Shown here: one piece after another, positions 1 through 5,080 of the stretch
Position numbering within the stretch: the stretch's first letter is position 1
Layout: the number at the start of each line of letters is the position of its first letter
NCBI GenBank assembly: GCA_011192085.1
Contig: DUEQ01000052.1
Coordinates: 1-5,080 of the forward strand
DNA length: 5,080 nt
Origin: Caldilineae bacterium
GTDB lineage: Bacteria; Chloroflexota; Anaerolineae; J102
Direction of reading: 5' to 3'
Notes under the pieces: generated by a model
What the model saw: the letters and a program-made list of their open reading frames with translations, nothing else
Database searches by the model: none
What the model was told of the DNA's origin: nothing
Program-made: the position numbers and the translations under genes

Positions 1-470
1 TCATATCCGACCGTAACACCCTTTTCTGCGTACGCCAATTCGAGCGGCTCGATGTAGCCAATACTATCAACGCCGGGCACAAGCTCCAACCAGTTGGCAA
101 AAAGGAGAAATAGAAGGATGGTCAAGAACACCGCCAGCCAGGAACGGGCCTTCTCTTTGCCACCGATGTCGGTCAGCATCCCATCAAAAATCTCGACAAC
201 CCACTCGAAGATGTTCTGGAGTTTGCTTTCCGGCACATCCTGCATCTTTCGCACCGCCAGAAAACCCAGCGCCAAAACAATGATGTCCGCGAGGATCGTA
301 GCGATAAAGGTATTGGTGATCTTGAAGCTACCGATGGCCAGGCCGGGGATCGCCTCCGCGGGGAGGAGAATGGTCGGCAAGGGCACGCGGACAAACAGAA
401 TGGAAATGACCAACAATGCGAGAATGCCAACAATGATGGCGAGGGGTTTCGGCTTGAGCAATTTGCTCAT
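1..470 (-). CDS. atpB: F0F1 ATP synthase subunit a, N-terminal part (cut by window edge)
   Basis: This is the membrane a subunit of the F0 sector, which forms the proton (or sodium) half-channels next to the c-ring. I read 156 codons from ATG at 470 to the left edge; the gene runs on outside. A short basic N-terminus is followed by a hydrophobic helix (about residues 10-28). Next come the segment GSFKITNTFIATILADIIVL (48-67) and a conserved amphipathic stretch with LQNIFEWVVE (84-93). A second long hydrophobic helix (about 111-128) leads into FANWLELVPGVDSIGY (124-139), matching the a-subunit pattern of Asn followed by a Pro-Gly turn. The essential Arg of the channel lies in the missing C-terminal half and cannot be checked. 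The start is fixed by a strong AAAGGAG ribosome binding site 9-10 nt upstream (481-488) and by the TGATG overlap with the preceding atp gene. That overlap shows operon organisation and probable translational coupling. The family call is very secure. Confidence 0.95.
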   Translation of the reverse strand, partial: MSKLLKPKPLAIIVGILALLVISILFVRVPLPTILLPAEAIPGLAIGSFKITNTFIATILADIIVLALGFLAVRKMQDVPESKLQNIFEWVVEIFDGMLTDIGGKEKARSWLAVFLTILLFLLFANWLELVPGVDSIGYIEPLELAYAEKGVTVGY

Positions 471-739
471 CAGGACGATTCTCCTTTTTCTTCGTTTTCG
501 GCTTCAGAAACCGGAGCAAGGGTCAGATAACGCGTTTGGATAGTGCGAATTATCAAGAGTGTTGCCAAGAAGACCCCTGAGAGCATGCCGAACAGCGTGC
601 CCAGGGGTGCAGAATCTGCAAGTATGTCGAAAGCCACGCCCAAAAAGAGGGGCAAGAGCAGGGTAAGACCGACGAGAATAATGAGCTTGATGGTGAGATG
701 CACCCACTCAGGATGCGTCGTTGCATTCTGACGTCGCAT
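470..739 (-). CDS. AtpZ/AtpI-family small ATP synthase operon protein
   Basis: A protein of 89 aa with two predicted transmembrane helices (about residues 13-38 and 47-66) and a charged C-terminal tail ending EAENEEKGESS. The pattern LGVAFDILADSAPLGTLFG, with an Asp after helix 1 and a Gly/Pro-rich turn before helix 2, fits the AtpZ/AtpI family. Members of that family precede atpB in many atp operons and are linked to c-ring assembly or Mg2+/Ca2+ transport. The gene ends in the TGATG overlap with atpB, so both are on one transcript. The start is uncertain: I chose ATG at 739, but an in-frame TTG at 760 would add seven residues. Neither has a convincing Shine-Dalgarno sequence; the best is GAGCAGG about 13 nt before the TTG. 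The frame is open upstream only to about 790. I leave the symbol blank because AtpI and AtpZ cannot be told apart reliably by eye. Confidence 0.85.
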   Translation of the reverse strand: MRRQNATTHPEWVHLTIKLIILVGLTLLLPLFLGVAFDILADSAPLGTLFGMLSGVFLATLLIIRTIQTRYLTLAPVSEAENEEKGESS

Positions 740-791
740 GAAGTTGCCGGGGGAAGTCAAGTGCGCGTGAAAACCTGCTCGAACGGGCTAG

Positions 792-821
792 AGTATACCC
801 CAAGAAAGGATTTCGCGCCAA
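792..821 (-). promoter_or_regulatory. Probable sigma70-type promoter of the atp operon
   Basis: On the minus strand a -35-like TTGGCG (821-816, 4/6 to consensus) is followed by an 18-nt spacer and a -10 TATACT (797-792, 5/6 to TATAAT). The expected transcript start is near 785. This leaves a leader of about 25 nt to the TTG at 760 or about 46 nt to the ATG at 739. It lies in the gap between the VOC gene and the atp genes, which suggests the atp operon has its own promoter rather than depending on read-through. Confidence 0.55.
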
Positions 822-840
822 ATTGCATAGCGTAAAAATT

Positions 841-1605
841 TCACGCCCGAAAATGGATCTTGACCCCCGCAGGATCGCGCACGACGAACCCCATCTCCTC
901 GTCCTGAAGCGGAAAACCCGCCTCCTGCAGGCGCGCCGCCAGCGCCGCCAGATCGGGCGTGGAGAAGATCGGCTCAGTGCCGTGAGGCTGTGCGGGCGCT
1001 TTACATCGCCAACGCGTGGTGCGCAACACCACCGGCGCATTCTCGGCGACCAAATGCACATGCGCGAAGTAGGACAACCCCACAGGCAGTCCTACCAAGT
1101 CCCGGTAAAAATTCACACTGGCGGTGATGTCGTGGGTGTAGATGGTGAGCTCGGTCAACCCCAGCAAGGAGAGGGGCTCATCCTGGGGCGCATCCCGACG
1201 GCGTTTCGTGCGTAGCGCTTTGCGCTGGGCGATATCCCAGGCATCCGGGTCCGTTTCCTGGGCCAATTCGAAGGGATTGCTGTCCGGGTCCAGGAAGATG
1301 AGCAAGCTCAGACCTGGGATCATCTCCTCGAAGACGATGGGGATCCCGTGGGTCAGCAAGTAGCCGCGGGCGCGGCCGAAGTCGCCGATGGCGAAGACGG
1401 GCAGCGCGCCATGGGGCCCGCGCGTGCCACAAAACTCGCCGCCGGGCCGTAACTCCCATGCGACATCCCTCAGGCGATGCCGCCCGATCCCCGCCGTCAT
1501 GGCGAAGGCCAGCTCAAAATGACGCCACCAGAAAGCTCGGGCCGCATTCACATTACCCACATAGGTCCTCAATCCGATCAGGCGGGGCAGCGACATCGTT
1601 GTCAT
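841..1605 (-). CDS. Two-domain VOC superfamily protein (glyoxalase/bleomycin resistance/dioxygenase fold)
   Basis: A 254-aa cytoplasmic protein built of two VOC domains. Domain 1 (about residues 8-117) opens with LRTYVGNVNAARAFW and closes with LIFLDPDSNPFELAQ, a classic last-strand VOC motif including Glu113. A basic, polar linker (about 118-146) leads to domain 2 (about 147-254), which has LTIYTHDITASVNFYRDLVG, then VHLVAENAPVVL, and ends in RDPAGVKIHF. In active VOC enzymes a His in the first strand and a Glu in the last strand bind the metal. Here the first-strand position is not His in either domain, and the last strand of domain 2 has His251 in place of Glu. Substrate and reaction cannot be assigned; a binding rather than catalytic role is possible. 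ATG at 1605 was chosen; a second ATG lies three codons in. No Shine-Dalgarno is visible. A TTTAAT -10-like hexamer (1622-1617) lies 11 nt upstream of the ATG but has no good -35. The gene is co-directional with its neighbours on both sides, with gaps of about 97 and 80-100 nt. Confidence 0.82.
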   Translation of the reverse strand: MTTMSLPRLIGLRTYVGNVNAARAFWWRHFELAFAMTAGIGRHRLRDVAWELRPGGEFCGTRGPHGALPVFAIGDFGRARGYLLTHGIPIVFEEMIPGLSLLIFLDPDSNPFELAQETDPDAWDIAQRKALRTKRRRDAPQDEPLSLLGLTELTIYTHDITASVNFYRDLVGLPVGLSYFAHVHLVAENAPVVLRTTRWRCKAPAQPHGTEPIFSTPDLAALAARLQEAGFPLQDEEMGFVVRDPAGVKIHFRA

Positions 1606-1665
1606 CGATAACAGGCATTAAACTTGCCCGAATTGAGATCAGGACTTTTCGTGGTTACACAGATG

Positions 1666-1686
1666 ATGGACCATGGACCATCGACG
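1666..1686. repeat. Short heptanucleotide tandem repeat (ATGGACC-like, about 3 copies)
   Basis: In the gap between the VOC and peroxiredoxin-like genes the unit ATGGACC occurs twice in tandem (1666-1679), followed by a degenerate third copy ATCGACG (1680-1686) and ATGAGAA. The central part, GATGGACCATGGACCATC, is also a near-perfect dyad around CCATGG with one mismatched A/A pair in each half. It resembles the short heptamer repeats found between genes in several bacterial genomes. No function can be assigned. Confidence 0.45.
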
Positions 1687-1688
1687 AT

Positions 1689-1702
1689 GAGAACGCTTTC
1701 TC
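1689..1702 (-). other. Small hairpin directly after the peroxiredoxin-like gene
   Basis: GAGAA-AGCG-TTCTC on the minus strand is a perfect 5-bp inverted repeat with a 4-nt loop, abutting the TGA stop at 1705-1703. There is no U-tract after it, so it is not a typical intrinsic terminator. It could stabilise the 3' end or be chance. Confidence 0.3.
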
Positions 1703-2245
1703 TCAGTAAGTCGGCTTGTCGGGCAACTCATAAACGCCCGGCTCACGGCCCGCGGTGACATCCAGCGCAGATAGAATCCATTCAAAATGATGGATCAGAT
1801 CCGCCTCCAGCAGGATGGCCAGCACCCGATCTTCATGAAGGACAAACGCGGCATGGGTGCGGAAGTTGCGATCATCCACCTGCTTCATAGGGATGCCGAC
1901 CTCCGTGGCGAAAGCGCCCTTCGTATCACTGAGATAGGGAATATCTAAGCCGACCTGCTCGCGCCAGCTTGCCAGCCTAGGAATAGCAAGGCCGCTGATC
2001 ACATAGAAGCCGACACGCCGCTCCGCCAGCATAGCCATGCGCGCAGGATAGTCGACGCCGGGCGGAGGCAGAGGGAAGGGATTGACCGCGGCGGGATTGT
2101 AGATGCATACGGCCAGAGCGCCCGGCTCCACCATGTCGATGGGAGCCAGCTCCAACTCCTGGGAGCTGGGCAGCAAGATGCGGGGCAAGAATGAACCCAC
2201 GCTGATGTTCAGCCCCGGAAGCTTAGGAGAGAAAGTGGGAAGCAT
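1703..2245 (-). CDS. Peroxiredoxin-like (AhpC/TSA, redoxin fold) protein lacking the peroxidatic cysteine
   Basis: A 180-aa protein with the layout of a thioredoxin-fold peroxiredoxin. The N-terminal part (about residues 14-40) is followed by the strand GALAVCIYNPAAVNPFP (42-58), a helix PARMAMLAERR (67-77), the strand GFYVISG (79-85) and LASWREQVGLDIPYLSD (91-107). Then come KGAFATEVGIPM (109-120) and FRTHAAFVLHEDRVLAI (128-144). The last three match the family elements 'w....l.fpllsD', 'a..yGv' and 'R..fvid..g'. Normal peroxiredoxins have P-x3-T/S-x2-C after the first strand. Counting from Pro51, the Thr position is Asn55 and the Cys position is Pro58. The only cysteine, Cys47, lies inside the strand. 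Peroxidase chemistry is therefore not expected, and a binding or regulatory role is inferred. The ATG at 2245 has no Shine-Dalgarno but a well-placed promoter 6 nt upstream. Divergent to the sensor kinase operon. There is no signal peptide. Fold assignment is fairly sure, function unknown. Confidence 0.75.
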   Translation of the reverse strand: MLPTFSPKLPGLNISVGSFLPRILLPSSQELELAPIDMVEPGALAVCIYNPAAVNPFPLPPPGVDYPARMAMLAERRVGFYVISGLAIPRLASWREQVGLDIPYLSDTKGAFATEVGIPMKQVDDRNFRTHAAFVLHEDRVLAILLEADLIHHFEWILSALDVTAGREPGVYELPDKPTY

Positions 2246-2251
2246 GTGTTA

Positions 2252-2280
2252 AGTTTACCGCGCCCTCTCGCGTTCGACAA
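2252..2280 (-). promoter_or_regulatory. Probable promoter of the peroxiredoxin-like gene, giving a leaderless transcript
   Basis: On the minus strand TTGTCG (2280-2275, 4/6 to TTGACA) and TAAACT (2257-2252, 4/6 to TATAAT) are separated by exactly 17 nt. Only six nucleotides lie between the -10 and the ATG at 2245, so the expected transcript start is at or within a base or two of the start codon. The lack of any Shine-Dalgarno before this ATG agrees with leaderless translation. Confidence 0.5.
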
Positions 2281-2303
2281 AAAATCATCCGCACAAGGCG
2301 CGC

Positions 2304-2367
2304 GGCGCTTTGCGCCCTCGTGCGATTCGGGTCCGTAAGCAAAGCGCTTCAATTGACAGAAAAGCGC
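2304..2367. repeat. AAAGCGC repeats and GC-rich hairpin in the divergent control region
   Basis: The heptamer AAAGCGC occurs at 2341-2347 and 2361-2367 as direct repeats exactly 20 bp apart, bracketing the -35 of the kinase promoter. An inverted copy, GCGCTTT, lies at 2305-2311 within a perfect small dyad GGCGC-TTT-GCGCC (2304-2316). The first direct copy also forms the palindrome AAGCGCTT (2342-2349). Spacing of about two helical turns and overlap with the promoter suggest operator sites, possibly for the regulator encoded downstream. Other single AAAGCGC copies occur inside coding sequence in this window, so the motif is not exclusive to this site. Confidence 0.35.
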
Positions 2368-2381
2368 GATTTTAGTAAAGT
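2353..2381 (+). promoter_or_regulatory. Promoter of the sensor kinase/response regulator operon (leaderless; decides the start)
   Basis: A perfect TTGACA -35 (2353-2358) is followed after 17 nt by TAAAGT (2376-2381, 4/6 to TATAAT). Seven nucleotides separate the -10 from ATG at 2389, which places the expected transcript start at or next to the A of the start codon. The longer open frame beginning with GTG at 2320 would contain this promoter and would not be transcribed in full from it. This is the main reason for choosing 2389. Confidence 0.6.
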
Positions 2382-2388
2382 TTTGAAC

Positions 2389-4341
2389 ATGCAAGGGAAG
2401 ATGGCCAGTTTCTGGCAGCATCTCCGGCAACAGCCATTACATCAGCAATTGCGGCTGTTGCGTTGGAACGCGCCCATGATCGTTCTGGCCCTGGCCGCGT
2501 TGCATCAACTCTTTGTGCAAACGGCGATCCGACCTTTGAACTCGCCCGTGGAGTGGTGGCTGGAGGTGTTAATCTACACCGTCACCGGAAGCATCGCCGC
2601 CTGGTGGGGATTGACTTACATCGCGCGCAACGCGGCCAAACAATCGGAAACAGAGCAGGAGCTGCGCAGAGCTTTCGCCGATCTGGAGGACAGCCATCGC
2701 AAGCTGCTGGCGCTGGATCGCATGGGCCAATACATCGCGTCCGCCCCCAATGAAGACGAGGTCTACAAAGTCGCTGTGCAAGCGCCCACCGAACTCGTGG
2801 GCGCCAAGGCCGCCACCCTGGTCATCTTCGAGGAAGACCAACAGACGCTGAATCTGGCCATGTCGTGGGGCCTGAGTGAGGATTACGCCCGAGCGTTTCA
2901 TGATTACCTCGGCCAGGGGGTGGGCGCGGAACGCTGCCGCACGTGCAGCACCCTCCACGCGCATGTGGACGGCGATTGCCCCCTGTTTGTGGGCGTGGCC
3001 GATGCCGCCCGCGAGGATGGCGTGCAGTCCCTCATGTGCCTGCCCATCCACACCGAACAGGAGCGAATCGGCATCCTCACGGCCTACTTCCCCTCGGCCG
3101 ACGGACCTAAAGAGGAGCAGGCCCATTTGCTCAACATCCTAGGCGGCGTCATCGCGTTCGCCGTCGACAGCCTACGGGCGCGCGAACGCCAGATGGAGGC
3201 CCTTCACTCCCTGGATGAAGCCTCTCGCGCCCACAAATCCCTCACCGAACTGGCCTCCCAAACCCTTCACACTGCGATCATGGGCTGGAAGGCCCAGGCT
3301 GGCGCCATCTTCCTTTACGATTCGACACGGGATCAGTGGGTTTGCCTTTCGCAACAAGGGTTGGACGACCTGGCGTCAGCCCGGTTTGGCTTCGCCCAGC
3401 AGCTCGCGCAGCAGGCGTTCGCAGAGCAATCGTTCATCATCCGGGCATTGCCCTCAAAGCAGCCTCACGAGCTGCGCAGCGCCGCGGCGCTGCCCTTGAT
3501 CAGTGAAGGCGAAGCCTTCGGCGCGCTCTTCCTGGGCACGAAACGCCCGCAGGGCCTCAACCCCCAACATGCAGACCTGCTCCAGACCTTCGCCCATCAG
3601 ATCGCCCTGGCCCTGCGCAACGCCCAACTCTCCCAGGAATTGCAGCAGACGGCCATGCTGCGGGAGCGTTATCGGCTGGCGCGGGAATTCCATGATGGCC
3701 TGGCGCAAACCTTGGGTTTTCTGGGCTTCCAGCTCGAACGCGTGGCGCGTTTTCTGCAAAAGGGTGAATACGCTAAAATCGAACGGGAGCTGCCCGAAAT
3801 ACGCCAGGTCGTGCGCTCGGCGTACATGGACGTGCGCGAGGCCATCGAAGGGCTGCGTCTGCGCTGGGACGACCCCACCCGTCTGGCGGAAAACCTGGGC
3901 AACTATGTGGAAGACTTCGCGCTCCAGACAGGCATCGAGGTGAACTTTGTGGCTCACCCGCCCAACCTCATCGTCCCCACCGAGATCGCGCTGCAATTCC
4001 TGCGCATCGCTCAAGAGGCTCTTACCAACGTGCGCAAGCACGCCCGCGCGGATCATGTGGACATTCATCTTCAGATCGCGGAGACGGCGTTGGAACTGCG
4101 GGTGGCGGACAATGGCATCGGCTTCCCCGAAACCTCGCGACAGGCGACAGGCAAAAACGGCGGATTCGGATTGACGTCGATGCGAGAGCGAGCGGAGAGC
4201 ATCGGTGGGCGCCTGTCGGTGATGACGGGCTCTGATCGCGGCGCGGTCATCCTGGTCACCGCGCCCCTCTCGGCGGACATAATCCCCGCCACGACGGATG
4301 CGTCTCCCCAGTTCCTTTCGCCCCTGGCGGACCAAGGATGA
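2389..4341 (+). CDS. Membrane-anchored GAF-GAF sensor histidine kinase, NarL/DesK type (HisKA_3)
   Basis: A 650-aa sensor kinase of a two-component system. Order: basic N-terminus; two transmembrane helices (about 29-46 and 57-79) joined by a loop of about 10 residues, so no real external sensor; a coiled-coil-like linker (82-115); GAF1 (about 105-262); GAF2 (about 270-412). HisKA_3 follows with REFHDGLAQTLG, giving phospho-acceptor His435 and a D436-x3-Q440 motif typical of kinases that also dephosphorylate their regulator. HATPase_c has the N-box QEALTNVRKHA (542-552), the G1 box DNGIGF (574-579) and GFGLTSMRERAESIGG (592-607). A non-conserved tail of about 24 residues ends the protein. GAF1 holds Cys183, Cys186, Cys197 and Cys217, a possible redox or metal site. 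ATG 2389 was chosen over GTG 2320 because the promoter lies between them; ATG 2401 is another possibility. The regulator gene starts 8 nt after the stop. The kinase call is certain; the signal is unknown. Confidence 0.93.
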   Translation: MQGKMASFWQHLRQQPLHQQLRLLRWNAPMIVLALAALHQLFVQTAIRPLNSPVEWWLEVLIYTVTGSIAAWWGLTYIARNAAKQSETEQELRRAFADLEDSHRKLLALDRMGQYIASAPNEDEVYKVAVQAPTELVGAKAATLVIFEEDQQTLNLAMSWGLSEDYARAFHDYLGQGVGAERCRTCSTLHAHVDGDCPLFVGVADAAREDGVQSLMCLPIHTEQERIGILTAYFPSADGPKEEQAHLLNILGGVIAFAVDSLRARERQMEALHSLDEASRAHKSLTELASQTLHTAIMGWKAQAGAIFLYDSTRDQWVCLSQQGLDDLASARFGFAQQLAQQAFAEQSFIIRALPSKQPHELRSAAALPLISEGEAFGALFLGTKRPQGLNPQHADLLQTFAHQIALALRNAQLSQELQQTAMLRERYRLAREFHDGLAQTLGFLGFQLERVARFLQKGEYAKIERELPEIRQVVRSAYMDVREAIEGLRLRWDDPTRLAENLGNYVEDFALQTGIEVNFVAHPPNLIVPTEIALQFLRIAQEALTNVRKHARADHVDIHLQIAETALELRVADNGIGFPETSRQATGKNGGFGLTSMRERAESIGGRLSVMTGSDRGAVILVTAPLSADIIPATTDASPQFLSPLADQG

Positions 4342-4349
4342 GGTAGGCG

Positions 4350-5009
4350 ATGATACGCGTCTTGCTTGCCGATGATCATCATCTTTTTCGCGAGGGTCTG
4401 ACGCGCTTATTGAACGACGAAGAGGACATCGAAGTCGCGGCCAGCCTGCGCAACGGCCAGGAGGTGCTGGCCGTCATCCATACCTATCGGCCTGATGTCG
4501 TGGTGCTGGATGTTAACATGCCGGGCATGGATGGCATCGAGACCGCGCGTCGTTTGCGGACTAGCTACCCCGATCTAGGCATCCTGTTGCTGACGGTATC
4601 CGAGGATCGGGAGACGCTGTTTCGGGCGGTGCAAGCGGGCGTGCGAGGGTATCTGCTCAAGAGCAGCACCAGCGACGAACTCGTGGACGCCATTCATCGC
4701 ATCCGCCGAGGCGAAGCGGCCATCTCGCCCAGCATGTCAGCCAAATTGCTGGATGAATTCGTGGCCCTCTCTCAGGGCAAGCGCCAGCGCCCAGAGGACA
4801 TCCTCACCGAACGGGAACGAGACATTCTGCGCTATGTGGCCAATGGGATGAGCAACAAGGAGATCGGCGCGGCTCTGGCCATCTCCCCCCACACCGTCAA
4901 AGCCCACCTGCGCCACATTTTAGACAAGCTCGGGCTGCGCAGCCGCACCCAGGCTGCGGCCTGGGCGGAACGGCATGGCCTCACCGGTGGCGATAACCAC
5001 ATGGCGTAA
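4350..5009 (+). CDS. NarL/FixJ-family response regulator (REC + LuxR-type HTH)
   Basis: A 219-aa DNA-binding response regulator, almost certainly the partner of the upstream kinase. The receiver domain (about residues 1-118) shows the acidic pair Asp8-Asp9, phospho-acceptor Asp54 in VVVLDVNMPGMDG, Thr82 in LLLTVSE and Lys104 in GYLLKSS, so all active-site residues are present. A linker (about 120-150) leads to the LuxR/GerE helix-turn-helix (about 151-210) with LTERERDILRYVANGMSNKE and AISPHTVKAHLRHILDKLGL, a textbook recognition-helix region. Length is typical for the family. A GAGGT ribosome binding site (4340-4344) that overlaps the kinase stop codon lies 5 nt before the ATG, pointing to an operon with coupled translation. 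Likely targets, inferred from position only, are its own operon and the divergent peroxiredoxin-like gene. No intrinsic terminator follows the TAA. Confidence 0.94.
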   Translation: MIRVLLADDHHLFREGLTRLLNDEEDIEVAASLRNGQEVLAVIHTYRPDVVVLDVNMPGMDGIETARRLRTSYPDLGILLLTVSEDRETLFRAVQAGVRGYLLKSSTSDELVDAIHRIRRGEAAISPSMSAKLLDEFVALSQGKRQRPEDILTERERDILRYVANGMSNKEIGAALAISPHTVKAHLRHILDKLGLRSRTQAAAWAERHGLTGGDNHMA

Positions 5010-5014
5010 CCCAT

Positions 5015-5046
5015 TTGGCGATAGAAAGGACCTGCTTTTGTATACC
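5015..5046 (+). promoter_or_regulatory. Weak possible promoter downstream of the regulator gene
   Basis: TTGGCG (5015-5020) and TATACC (5041-5046) use nearly the same elements as the atp promoter on the other strand, but the spacer here is 20 nt, longer than normal. It may drive a gene beginning beyond the right edge; ATG at 5074 is a possible but unsupported start. The other ATG, at 5060, meets a stop after five codons. Otherwise 5010-5080 holds nothing that can be recognised. Confidence 0.2.
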
Positions 5047-5080
5047 TGGGGATAAGAGAATGTATCGGGCAGGATGAAGA

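Noticed and set aside
94..543. 149-codon plus-strand open frame opposite atpB
   Set aside because: It is rich in Arg, Met and Ser in a pattern expected from the complement of hydrophobic codons; the minus-strand frame is clearly ATP synthase subunit a.
830..846. Inverted repeat GCGTGAAA/TTTTACGC-like at the end of the VOC gene as an intrinsic terminator
   Set aside because: The stem is only about 7 bp, includes a G-U pair and the stop codon, is AT-rich, and is not followed by a U-tract.
2320..2388. GTG start giving a 673-residue kinase
   Set aside because: The extra 23 residues overlap a TTGACA-17-TAAAGT promoter, GTG has no ribosome binding site, and the ATG at 2389 sits exactly where a transcript from that promoter would begin.
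2569..3126. 185-codon minus-strand open frame opposite GAF1
   Set aside because: It lies wholly antisense to a confidently identified GAF domain and has no family features.
3454..4335. Long 293-codon open frame on the minus strand opposite the kinase
   Set aside because: It is antisense to the well-supported HisKA_3/HATPase region, has a non-protein-like Arg/Gln/Gly-rich composition and shows no recognisable domain; a GC-bias shadow.
5060..5080. Start of another gene at ATG 5060 or 5074
   Set aside because: ATG 5060 hits TGA after five codons, and ATG 5074 leaves only two codons visible with no properly spaced ribosome binding site.
1..5080. CRISPR array, tRNA/rRNA genes, insertion sequence or phage genes
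   Set aside because: No regularly spaced repeats, no cloverleaf or rRNA-like segments, and no transposase or integrase reading frames were seen on either strand.

Overview
The window most likely comes from a Chloroflexota bacterium (Anaerolineae/Ardenticatenia-like). This rests on the style of the ATP synthase a-subunit N-terminus, the AtpZ-type small subunit directly in front of it, moderately high GC, and a membrane-anchored double-GAF NarL-type kinase. The phylum is an inference by eye, not a search result.

Layout. Bases 1-739 (minus strand) hold the start of an F0F1 ATP synthase operon: a small two-helix AtpZ/AtpI protein (739-470), then atpB (470 to the left edge, truncated), joined by a TGATG stop/start overlap. 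A good sigma70-like promoter (TTGGCG-18-TATACT) sits just upstream at 792-821. Bases 841-1605 (minus) encode a two-domain VOC (glyoxalase/dioxygenase superfamily) protein in which the usual metal ligands are mostly missing. Bases 1703-2245 (minus) encode a peroxiredoxin-like thioredoxin-fold protein without the peroxidatic cysteine. Bases 2246-2388 are a compact divergent control region. Bases 2389-4341 and 4350-5009 (plus) form a two-component operon: a membrane-anchored GAF-GAF-HisKA_3-HATPase sensor kinase and its NarL/FixJ-family response regulator. Bases 5010-5080 contain no gene that can be supported.

How it fits together. Kinase and regulator are 8 nt apart with a good ribosome binding site on the second gene, so they are almost certainly a cognate pair. 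The kinase has no sizeable extracytoplasmic domain, so its signal is probably cytoplasmic. Its first GAF domain carries a Cys-x2-Cys-x10-Cys cluster plus a fourth Cys, suggesting a redox or metal input. The divergently transcribed, cysteine-poor peroxiredoxin-like gene shares its control region and is the most natural candidate target. In that region both genes have -35/-10 pairs with 17-bp spacing whose expected transcription start falls on or next to the ATG. This suggests leaderless mRNAs and moves the kinase start 69 nt downstream of the longest open frame. By contrast, the internal operon genes (atpB and the regulator) have clear Shine-Dalgarno sequences.
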